Below, in pieces: positions 1 through 4,770 of a stretch of 8,119 bases of DNA. The notes under the pieces were generated by a model that did no database searches, was not told where the DNA came from, and was given only the letters and a program-made list of their open reading frames with translations. Position numbers and translations under genes: made by a program. The DNA comes from an uncultured Desulfovibrionaceae bacterium (GTDB lineage: Bacteria; Desulfobacterota; Desulfovibrionia; Desulfovibrionales; Desulfovibrionaceae): positions 1 to 8,119 of the forward strand of contig CAMWXW010000023.1 of assembly GCA_947178315.1 (NCBI GenBank), read 5' to 3'. Numbering within the stretch: the stretch's first letter is position 1; each line of letters begins with the position of its first letter.

Positions 1-191
1 CCTTAAATAGGTTATAGCTTCTTTATTTAATAAAGAGCATGGAGATGATCAACTTCTATGTCTATGGAGTTCATCTTAATGGATAAGTAGATAAAGTATC
101 TTGTCTACATTTATTCTGTAGCGCTTCTCTTTCGTAATGAGTGAGAGCGCTTTTATTATATCTGTTACATTCCTCTTAAATTAAAATATAT
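1..191. other. Intergenic stretch without a gene
   Basis: All three plus-strand frames meet a stop within the first 17 bases, so no upstream plus-strand gene extends visibly into the window. No minus-strand frame of useful length with a ribosome-binding site is present. Besides the terminator at 120-157 there is an AT-only palindrome at 21-35 (CTTTATT, 1-nt centre, AATAAAG), which could be a minor hairpin at a transcript end. Confidence 0.6.
120..157 (+). terminator. Rho-independent terminator for rightward transcription
   Basis: An arm AGCGCTTCTC (120-129) pairs with GAGAGCGCT (143-151), with one bulged T, across a loop of about 13 nt. The second arm runs straight into a T-rich stretch (151-154, then ATTATA). 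The U-tract is on the plus-strand transcript only; read leftward, the stem is followed by ACAGAATAAA, so termination of the rhodanese transcript here would be weak. It probably closes a plus-strand gene lying left of the window, convergent with the rhodanese gene. Confidence 0.65.
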
Positions 192-518
192 TTATTTCTC
201 TAGTTCAATATTAGTACGCTGTATCCCTATGATTCCATTGACTATATTTGTGCATCGTTCAAAGCCAAGCTGTTGCATAGTATGGATTGCTTGTGCACTA
301 CGCATACCAGAACGACAATAGACATAATAGTGTTTATTTTTATCAAGAGGTTCAAGATTGCTTTCAAAGGAATCATCAAGATAGTCTATATGGATTGCTC
401 CTTTTACGTGTCCTGCATTCCATTCTTCTTGTGTTCGAACATCTAGTATTATTGCATCGTCTGATAATTGCATATTTGCAAATTCATCTGCTGTGAGTAG
501 TGCATCTGTGGTATTCAT
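192..518 (-). CDS. Single-domain rhodanese (sulfurtransferase-like protein)
   Basis: A 108-residue protein that is essentially one rhodanese domain, the size of GlpE/PspE-type stand-alone rhodaneses. These carry sulfane sulfur as a persulfide on a loop cysteine and pass it to an acceptor such as a thiol or cyanide. Visible features are the N-terminal CH2A-like region with Asp26-Val-Arg and Glu32-Trp, then Gly36-His-Val (DVRTQEEWNAGHVKGA), and the active loop CRSGMRS with Cys68 as the predicted persulfide carrier. There is no signal peptide, so it should be cytoplasmic. The ATG is preceded by AAGGAG (524-529) at 5-nt spacing. It starts 34 bp after the hemerythrin-like gene on the same strand with no promoter evident between them, so the two are probably co-transcribed. 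The physiological sulfur donor and acceptor cannot be read from the sequence. Domain call is secure; function in vivo is open. Confidence 0.9.
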   Translation of the reverse strand: MNTTDALLTADEFANMQLSDDAIILDVRTQEEWNAGHVKGAIHIDYLDDSFESNLEPLDKNKHYYVYCRSGMRSAQAIHTMQQLGFERCTNIVNGIIGIQRTNIELEK

Positions 519-523
519 ATATA

Positions 524-529
524 CTCCTT
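524..529 (-). promoter_or_regulatory. Ribosome-binding site of the rhodanese gene
   Basis: AAGGAG on the minus strand, 5 nt before the ATG at 518. It fixes the start of the rhodanese gene. Confidence 0.75.
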
Positions 530-552
530 ATTTATATGTTAGTATTATTTTC

Positions 553-1044
553 TTATTTCTCTTTTATTTGTTTGAAAAGCTGTTCATTTTCTACATATAT
601 ATGCTCTTCAGTAAGCTCTATAAGCTGTGTAAGTTTAGTAAGAGTATCACATACATTCTCTACAGGCATATTCTGTAAGAGTGAAATGTAGTGAAGAAGT
701 GGCGTGATATGAGATGAATGCTCATCGTGTTCTTCTTCCATTCTTGCTATTGGGCGTAGGAGGACTTGTTTATAGGTTAAGTCTGTTGTTGTTTCAATAC
801 GTTGTATCAGTGGAAAAAGTATTGTTTCTTCTTTTTGGAGATGTGATTCCATTGACTGTGAAAATACATCTACACATTTGTGTAACTCTTTGAGTTCTTG
901 TATCTCTGGATTTTCCTTTATAAGAGTCTCTAAAGATGCAAGACTTTCTTGAAATAAAGCACGAGTTGGTGTATGAAAATGATCGATAATATTTTGTGTA
1001 TATTCAGTATAGTTCTGTATATTCTTAGGGAATGATGTCTTCAT
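553..1044 (-). CDS. Hemerythrin-like di-iron protein, RIC/YtfE type without the N-terminal ScdA domain
   Basis: A 163-residue, four-helix hemerythrin-type (HHE) protein. By recalled alignment with E. coli YtfE, every di-iron ligand has a counterpart: His24 (in DHFHTPTR), His68 and Glu72 (HLQKEE..LFP), His106 (MEEEHDEH), and His148 with Glu152 (EEHIYVEN). The short Cys-containing ScdA_N domain that precedes this in classical RIC proteins is absent, and the protein starts almost directly at the hemerythrin fold. RIC proteins are cytoplasmic and help repair Fe-S clusters damaged by nitric oxide or oxidants; shorter hemerythrin-like proteins can also bind O2 or NO, so sensing or scavenging is an alternative. 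The ATG follows GAGGG at 6-nt spacing. It is the first gene of an operon with the rhodanese downstream, driven by the promoter at 1132-1159, whose surrounding repeats suggest regulation. Family is secure; the repair role is inference from the YtfE-like motif set. Confidence 0.85.
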   Translation of the reverse strand: MKTSFPKNIQNYTEYTQNIIDHFHTPTRALFQESLASLETLIKENPEIQELKELHKCVDVFSQSMESHLQKEETILFPLIQRIETTTDLTYKQVLLRPIARMEEEHDEHSSHITPLLHYISLLQNMPVENVCDTLTKLTQLIELTEEHIYVENEQLFKQIKEK

Positions 1045-1080
1045 AGTATACCCTCTAATATGTGACGTATTCGGTGTATC

Positions 1081-1123
1081 TTAGGGTAGATAGATACAAA
1101 AAGGAGCTATCTCGAATCCCTAA
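1081..1123 (-). promoter_or_regulatory. Leader hairpin of the hemerythrin mRNA
   Basis: In the transcript of the predicted 80-nt leader, TTAGGG (1123-1118) can pair with CCCTAA (1086-1081), and nested inside it AGATAG (1112-1107) pairs with CTATCT (1093-1088). The asymmetric internal loop is 5 nt on one side and 1 nt on the other. The 13-nt apical loop contains CTCCTTTTT, which is complementary to an AAGGAG-type ribosome-binding site. No U-tract follows, so it is not a terminator. It could affect translation or mRNA stability; unverified. Confidence 0.4.
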
Positions 1124-1153
1124 ATGTATTCATTATATCCATTTCTTAGGGAT
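1116..1153 (-). promoter_or_regulatory. Candidate operator: inverted repeat spanning the hemerythrin promoter
   Basis: ATCCCTAA (1116-1123) and TTAGGGAT (1146-1153) are perfect 8-bp inverted copies with centres 30 bp apart, about three helical turns. One half-site fills the spacer next to the -35 box and the other sits at the predicted transcript start, a usual arrangement for a repressor site. A related TTAGGGTA lies at 1081-1088. I do not recognise the motif as a known NsrR, HcpR or NorR site. The downstream half-site can alternatively act in RNA (see the leader hairpin). Confidence 0.45.
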
Positions 1154-1159
1154 AGTCAA
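1132..1159 (-). promoter_or_regulatory. Sigma-70 promoter of the hemerythrin-rhodanese operon
   Basis: On the minus strand there is TTGACT (1159-1154; 5 of 6 consensus bases), a 16-bp spacer (1153-1138) and TATAAT (1137-1132; perfect). The predicted transcript start is near 1125, giving a leader of about 80 nt before the ATG at 1044. This is the best promoter visible in the window. Confidence 0.75.
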
Positions 1160-1248
1160 TTGCTATTCTTGAGAGTATGCTACTCACTCTCTATGGAAAT
1201 ATGAGCAGTATAGGATACAAGAACAATGATATAGAAGGGGAGAGCTTT

Positions 1249-1284
1249 ATAGAGAAGATATATTTATAGCATCATCTTCTCTAT
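1249..1284 (-). terminator. Stem-loop just after the radical SAM gene, candidate terminator
   Basis: A perfect 11-bp inverted repeat, ATAGAGAAGAT (1249-1259) and ATCTTCTCTAT (1274-1284), surrounds a 14-nt loop. It begins 14 nt past the radical SAM stop codon. On the minus strand no run of U follows it, so it may stabilise the mRNA 3' end or act with Rho rather than being a classical intrinsic terminator. Confidence 0.4.
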
Positions 1285-1298
1285 CTTTATGCAAAGTG

Positions 1299-2312
1299 CT
1301 ATGAAACAAGCCATGGGTGTATTGAATGGAGTTCTTCTATCTCTTGCATATAGTCTTCATGCAAGGCGTGAGGAAGTTCTTCTATACTGCTAAACCAAAG
1401 AGGGAGTTTATTAGGGACATCGGCATCACAACCTTGCCATATTCCTCTTTCTTCAAATGTATCAGGAAGTAGGCGAGTTAATTTATTTTTATCTCCGGCC
1501 CATGTTGGAGCAACAAGTGTCTTTTCGGGATCGGCTATGATACGTTGTAGTATGATATGAGATGGTATAGAAGGAATTGCTCGACACATGAGCTCTATAT
1601 ACTCTTCTTGCGTGAGTGGGGTATAGTCGCCTCGTTTATATTCTTGCTCTAAGACAGTTCCTGAATTGACAAATGTATTGTGTATCTTGAGTGCATGGAT
1701 TGGAAGAGATAGAACAGTATGGAGGGTAGAAAGAAAGTCTTCTGCCGATTCTCCAGGAAGTCCTGCCATGAGGTGAAGACAAATAAATATACCCTGTTCA
1801 CTTGCTTTTCTAACTATATCTGGGACTATGTCAAAAAGATGACCTCGATTGATACGTTCTAACGTCCTTGTATGTATGGATTGAACACCAATCTCAAGCC
1901 ATACTTCTGGTAAGTCGATGTCTGCAAGGATAGCTATTTTTTCGTCATCAAGACAATCGGCACGTGTTCCTATTGCTATTCCTAATAAATTAGGAATTTC
2001 ATTGCATTCTTTTAAAATTTGTTGTAATCTCTCTGGAGAACAGTGTGTGTTAGAAAAAGATTGTAAATATGCTATATTTTTCATATCTGCTCTATTATAA
2101 TGCTGTTGCCAGTGATGTGCTTGTTCTCGTAAGCTTGGCATTATTTTTGCGAGTCCAGTGCCAGAGCCTTTTGCATTACAGAAGGTACAGCCATACGTTG
2201 CTACTGTTCCATCTCTATTGGGACATGTTGCATTAGCATCAAGTGGTAGTTTTTGTATACGGCATTTATATTTTCTTCTGAAATATGCATAGAGAGAGTG
2301 TATTCTATTCAT
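1299..2312 (-). CDS. Radical SAM protein, TIGR01212/YhcC family
   Basis: A 337-residue radical SAM enzyme. The 4Fe-4S-binding cysteines are in CPNRDGTVATYGCTFC: Cys30, Cys42 and Cys45, the widely spaced C-x11-C-x2-C pattern of the TIGR01212 (E. coli YhcC-like) family rather than the common CxxxCxxC. Other family signs are NAKGSGTG just after the cluster, a TRADCLDDEKIAIL segment, the EIGVQSIHTRTLERINRGH region and HLMAGLPGES. Members cleave S-adenosylmethionine to a 5'-deoxyadenosyl radical; as far as I know the family's substrate is not settled. The frame is open to an ATG at 2366, but the ATG at 2312 has AAAGGAG at 6-nt spacing and gives the usual short N-terminus before the RIHSLYAYFRRKY segment, so I take 2312. 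It is transcribed divergently from mreB, leaving 57 bp between starts. A functional link to mreB is not implied. Confidence 0.9.
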   Translation of the reverse strand: MNRIHSLYAYFRRKYKCRIQKLPLDANATCPNRDGTVATYGCTFCNAKGSGTGLAKIMPSLREQAHHWQQHYNRADMKNIAYLQSFSNTHCSPERLQQILKECNEIPNLLGIAIGTRADCLDDEKIAILADIDLPEVWLEIGVQSIHTRTLERINRGHLFDIVPDIVRKASEQGIFICLHLMAGLPGESAEDFLSTLHTVLSLPIHALKIHNTFVNSGTVLEQEYKRGDYTPLTQEEYIELMCRAIPSIPSHIILQRIIADPEKTLVAPTWAGDKNKLTRLLPDTFEERGIWQGCDADVPNKLPLWFSSIEELPHALHEDYMQEIEELHSIHPWLVS

Positions 2313-2318
2313 GATATG

Positions 2319-2325
2319 CTCCTTT
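2319..2325 (-). promoter_or_regulatory. Ribosome-binding site that decides the radical SAM start
   Basis: AAAGGAG on the minus strand, 6 nt before the ATG at 2312. The in-frame ATG at 2366 lacks anything comparable, which argues for a 337- rather than a 355-residue product. Confidence 0.8.
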
Positions 2326-2339
2326 AACAAGCTATTCAT

Positions 2340-2366
2340 ATCATACTTTTTGAGAGAGGCAAACAA
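2340..2366 (-). promoter_or_regulatory. Weak candidate promoter for the radical SAM gene
   Basis: TTGTTT (2366-2361) and TATGAT (2345-2340) on the minus strand are separated by 15 bp, placing the transcript start near 2333, about 20 nt before the ATG. The -10 box is good and the -35 box poor. No convincing plus-strand promoter for mreB was found in the 57-bp divergent gap; it may lie inside the radical SAM gene. Confidence 0.3.
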
Positions 2367-2369
2367 ATA

Positions 2370-3407
2370 ATGAGGTTGATTAATTCTTTGCTTGGAATGT
2401 TTTCTAATGATCTCGCCATAGATTTAGGGACTGCAAATACATGTGTCTATGTCAAAGGACACGGTATTGTCTTGCGTGAGCCTTCTGTTGTTGCCGTAAA
2501 AAAAGATAGTCGTGGTAACAATGTTGTCTTAGCAGTTGGGCATGACGCAAAACGAATGCTCGGACGTACTCCTGGGAATATCCAAGCAATCCGTCCTATG
2601 AAAGATGGTGTTATTGCTGATTTTGAAGTCACCGAAGCTATGTTGAGATATTTTATTGCCAAAGTAAATCAATCAAAGCGACTTGTGCGACCTCGAATTA
2701 TGATATGTGTACCTACAGGTATTACTCAGGTTGAAAAACGGGCTGTACGAGAATCTGCACAGAGTGCAGGCGCTCGGGAAGTATTTTTAATCGAAGAGCC
2801 AATGGCTGCAGCGATAGGGGCGGATCTTCCAATTCAAGAGCCAGCAGCAAATATGGTAGTAGATATCGGTGGTGGGACAACAGAAGTTGCTGTTATATCT
2901 CTTTCTGGTATTGTGTATTCCAAGTCTGTACGAGTTGGTGGAGATAAAATGGACGAAGCTATCTTGCAACACGTACGAAAGCGTTATAATATGCTGATTG
3001 GAGAAGCAACAGCAGAAGATATAAAAATCAAAATAGCCTCTGCTCATCCTCAAGCAGAAAAAGGTGAAATGGAAGTTAAAGGAAGAGATCTCTTAACTGG
3101 TATTCCTCAAAATATCCTTATAACATCTGCAGAAATTAGAAAAGCAATCTCTGAACAGGTTGATAACATAGTTCAAGCAATACGGATTGCTCTTGAACAA
3201 ATGCCACCAGAGCTTGCAGCAGATATTGTTGATAGAGGAATTATTCTTACAGGAGGAGGCGCTCTTCTTAATGGATTAGATAAATTATTGCGAGAAGAAA
3301 CATCTCTTCCAATAACAGTCATTGAGGACGCACTATCTACCGTTGTTCTTGGCACAGGAAAAGCATTAGATAGTTTAGATTTATTGAGAGAGGTATCCAT
3401 AGATTAA
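2370..3407 (+). CDS. mreB: Rod-shape-determining actin homologue MreB
   Basis: 345 residues, close to E. coli MreB (347). MreB is a bacterial actin that binds ATP, polymerises into antiparallel membrane-bound filaments and guides the Rod complex around the cell cylinder. Visible are the phosphate-1 motif DLGTANT (Asp18-Thr24), VGHDAKRMLGRTPGNI, the central VDIGGGTTEVAV (Asp165 onwards) and the adenosine-loop motif TGGGALL (Gly295-297). The N-terminus MRLINSLLGMFSNDLAIDLG carries a short hydrophobic stretch before the fold, matching the amphipathic membrane anchor seen in Gram-negative MreB. The ATG at 2370 is preceded by TTGAGAGAGG with 10-nt spacing; an internal ATG (codon 10) would delete the anchor and has no better site. 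First gene of the elongation operon; its stop overlaps the predicted mreC start. Confidence 0.98.
   Translation: MRLINSLLGMFSNDLAIDLGTANTCVYVKGHGIVLREPSVVAVKKDSRGNNVVLAVGHDAKRMLGRTPGNIQAIRPMKDGVIADFEVTEAMLRYFIAKVNQSKRLVRPRIMICVPTGITQVEKRAVRESAQSAGAREVFLIEEPMAAAIGADLPIQEPAANMVVDIGGGTTEVAVISLSGIVYSKSVRVGGDKMDEAILQHVRKRYNMLIGEATAEDIKIKIASAHPQAEKGEMEVKGRDLLTGIPQNILITSAEIRKAISEQVDNIVQAIRIALEQMPPELAADIVDRGIILTGGGALLNGLDKLLREETSLPITVIEDALSTVVLGTGKALDSLDLLREVSID
3384..3393 (+). promoter_or_regulatory. Ribosome-binding site supporting the ATT start of mreC
   Basis: TTGAGAGAGG inside the mreB 3' end, 9 nt before ATT at 3403. The identical 10-mer lies at 2350-2359, 10 nt before the mreB ATG, so it is a credible initiation signal in this operon. 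Confidence 0.6.
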
Positions 3408-4257
3408 CGCGAAGAAACGATATTTTTTTGTTGCAATAGTACTTGCTATTTTTACACTCTACTTAGCTCTATACACTTGGAATAGTAGGCAAGGCGTTAT
3501 AGATAGACTCGTTGCAAGCACAGGATTAGAGGTTGTAGGTGCTGTATTGCTTCCCGGTATATGGATAGAAGATACACTCAATACGTTTTGGAAACGATAT
3601 ATCTATCTTGTCCATACCGAAGAAGAAAATGGTATGCTTAAAAAGAGACTCGCTTTTTTAGAAGAAGAGCTTGCACAACGAAAAGAAGCTGTTGAGCAGA
3701 ATAAAAGATTGCGTTCTTTATTGCAATTAGAAATGCCTCAATATACCAAGATATTTGCAGAAGTATGTGCTATACGTTTTGGTCCTCTTGCTATTGCAGA
3801 TACTCTGCTTATCAATAAGGGTAGTTCCGATGCTATAGAAATGTACTCACCTGTGCTTGTCTCTACAGGTTTGGTCGGAAGAGTTATTCGACTTGCTCAT
3901 ACCAAAGCTATTGTATTACCTATAACAGCTCCGGATAGTAAACTCGCTGTCATTACAAGTGAGGGTAGAGTATCTGGTATTATTGTCGGCAATGGTGGAG
4001 ATAAAGATTTAGAGATGCTCTATGTTCCTCGTAGTGTATCTATTTCTGTTGGTGAGGAAATTGTCACTTCAGGTGTCGATGGTGTGTTTCCCAAGGGAAT
4101 ACCTGTTGGTGTCGTCAGCTCTGTGGAGGAAGAAGATCTTTTTCATATAATACGAGTACGACCTTTTATTGATATTCGTTCATTGGAAGAAGTCATTGTT
4201 CTTAATATACCACAAAGTGAAATCTCATTACTTGGGGTTACTAAGGACGTATTATAG
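3403..4257 (+). CDS. mreC: Rod-shape-determining protein MreC, apparently starting at ATT
   Basis: From ATT at 3403 the product is 284 residues: a basic stub (NAKKR), one membrane helix (about residues 8-24, FFVAIVLAIFTLYLALY), the TWNSRQGVIDRL...TGLE segment typical of Desulfovibrio-type MreC, a coiled coil (about 73-115, EEENGMLKKRLAFLEEEL) and a periplasmic beta-barrel pair to the C-terminus. MreC is bitopic; its coiled coil dimerises and its beta domains bind and activate PBP2/RodA. The frame is closed upstream by TAG at 3400-3402. The first ATG/GTG/TTG in frame is TTG at 3547, which would remove the whole anchor and lacks a placed ribosome-binding site. ATT overlaps the mreB TAA (ATTAA) and follows GAGAGAGG (3386-3393) by 9 nt, favouring reinitiation-coupled start at a rare codon. 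Gene identity is certain, the initiator is inferred. The stop abuts the mreD ATG. Confidence 0.88.
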   Translation: MNAKKRYFFVAIVLAIFTLYLALYTWNSRQGVIDRLVASTGLEVVGAVLLPGIWIEDTLNTFWKRYIYLVHTEEENGMLKKRLAFLEEELAQRKEAVEQNKRLRSLLQLEMPQYTKIFAEVCAIRFGPLAIADTLLINKGSSDAIEMYSPVLVSTGLVGRVIRLAHTKAIVLPITAPDSKLAVITSEGRVSGIIVGNGGDKDLEMLYVPRSVSISVGEEIVTSGVDGVFPKGIPVGVVSSVEEEDLFHIIRVRPFIDIRSLEEVIVLNIPQSEISLLGVTKDVL

Positions 4258-4770
4258 ATGAAAAAAAAGCAACAAAAGATGAAGCAACCACAAGCAATGT
4301 CGCTCTTGATTCAGGTTGTATACTGGTGTTTTTTTATTATCGTAGCCCTCTTTTTCCAATTTTTTATTCCTGGTGTTGATATCATGCTTGCTGGGCTTTT
4401 GATTATTATTCCTGAGCGTAAGATATTACAGACGATACTTCTTTTCTGTATTTTTATTATTCTACAGGAAGCAACAGGAATATTGACATTTGGATTGCTT
4501 TTATTAGAGTATAGTGTATTGATACTTTCTTTTTTCATTGGCAGAACGATATTTGCAGTTGGGACGTTTTCTTTTGTATTTTTGCTCTCTCTGTTTATTT
4601 CATTTGTCTATTTTGTTCTTATTCAAATATTCGGAGCGCTTCAAGGAATATATGTAAGCCCGACTTCAGCTATGTATGATAGTATACTTCAGGCTCTACT
4701 TGTGCCTCTTGTTTGGTATCCAATGCAACATCTCTATGGGAGGTATGTGAGACGTGGAAATACAATTTGA
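4258..4770 (+). CDS. mreD: Rod-shape-determining membrane protein MreD
   Basis: 170 residues. After a lysine/glutamine-rich cytoplasmic tail (MKKKQQKMKQPQ), nearly the whole chain is hydrophobic, with about five or six membrane helices starting around residue 16, matching the size and pattern of MreD. MreD binds MreC in the inner membrane and tunes whether MreC activates the RodA-PBP2 synthase. Sequence conservation in this family is low, so the call leans on topology plus position between mreC and mrdA. The ATG directly follows the mreC TAG with no gap; AAGGA at 4243-4247 inside mreC gives 10-nt spacing. The codons after ATG form a run of eight A (4261-4268). The last 17 bp overlap the start of mrdA, pointing to translational coupling. 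Confidence 0.9.
   Translation: MKKKQQKMKQPQAMSLLIQVVYWCFFIIVALFFQFFIPGVDIMLAGLLIIIPERKILQTILLFCIFIILQEATGILTFGLLLLEYSVLILSFFIGRTIFAVGTFSFVFLLSLFISFVYFVLIQIFGALQGIYVSPTSAMYDSILQALLVPLVWYPMQHLYGRYVRRGNTI
4738..4743 (+). promoter_or_regulatory. Ribosome-binding site deciding the GTG start of mrdA
   Basis: GGGAGG within the 3' end of mreD, 10 nt before GTG at 4754. The in-frame ATG at 4745 is followed immediately by TGA (4748), so GTG is the first usable initiator. Confidence 0.65.

Noticed and set aside
287..691. Short plus-strand open frames opposite the rhodanese and hemerythrin-like genes
   Set aside because: They are antisense to genes with intact active-site motifs, and their translations are low-complexity hydrophobic strings typical of AT-rich antisense frames.
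1171..1191. Small inverted repeat GAGAGT...ACTCTC upstream of the hemerythrin promoter
   Set aside because: It is 6 bp with a 9-nt loop and competes with an alternative 5-bp stem in the same bases; too weak to call an activator site.
2313..2366. N-terminal extension of the radical SAM protein to 355 residues
   Set aside because: A strong ribosome-binding site points to the ATG at 2312, and the extension would bring the start within 3 bp of the mreB ATG.
2787..3053. Minus-strand open frame inside mreB (88 residues)
   Set aside because: It is a shadow of the highly conserved mreB coding sequence, with a non-protein-like composition.
3400..3410. Programmed frameshift producing an MreB-MreC fusion
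   Set aside because: The MreC frame opens only at 3403 after a TAG, so the shift would have to occur exactly on the mreB stop. No slippery heptamer or RF2-like CTTTGA signal is present, and fused MreB-MreC is not a known arrangement.
3547..4257. MreC starting with TTG at 3547 (236 residues)
   Set aside because: This would drop the membrane helix and the conserved TWN...GLE segment encoded in the same frame just upstream, and no ribosome-binding site is correctly placed before the TTG.
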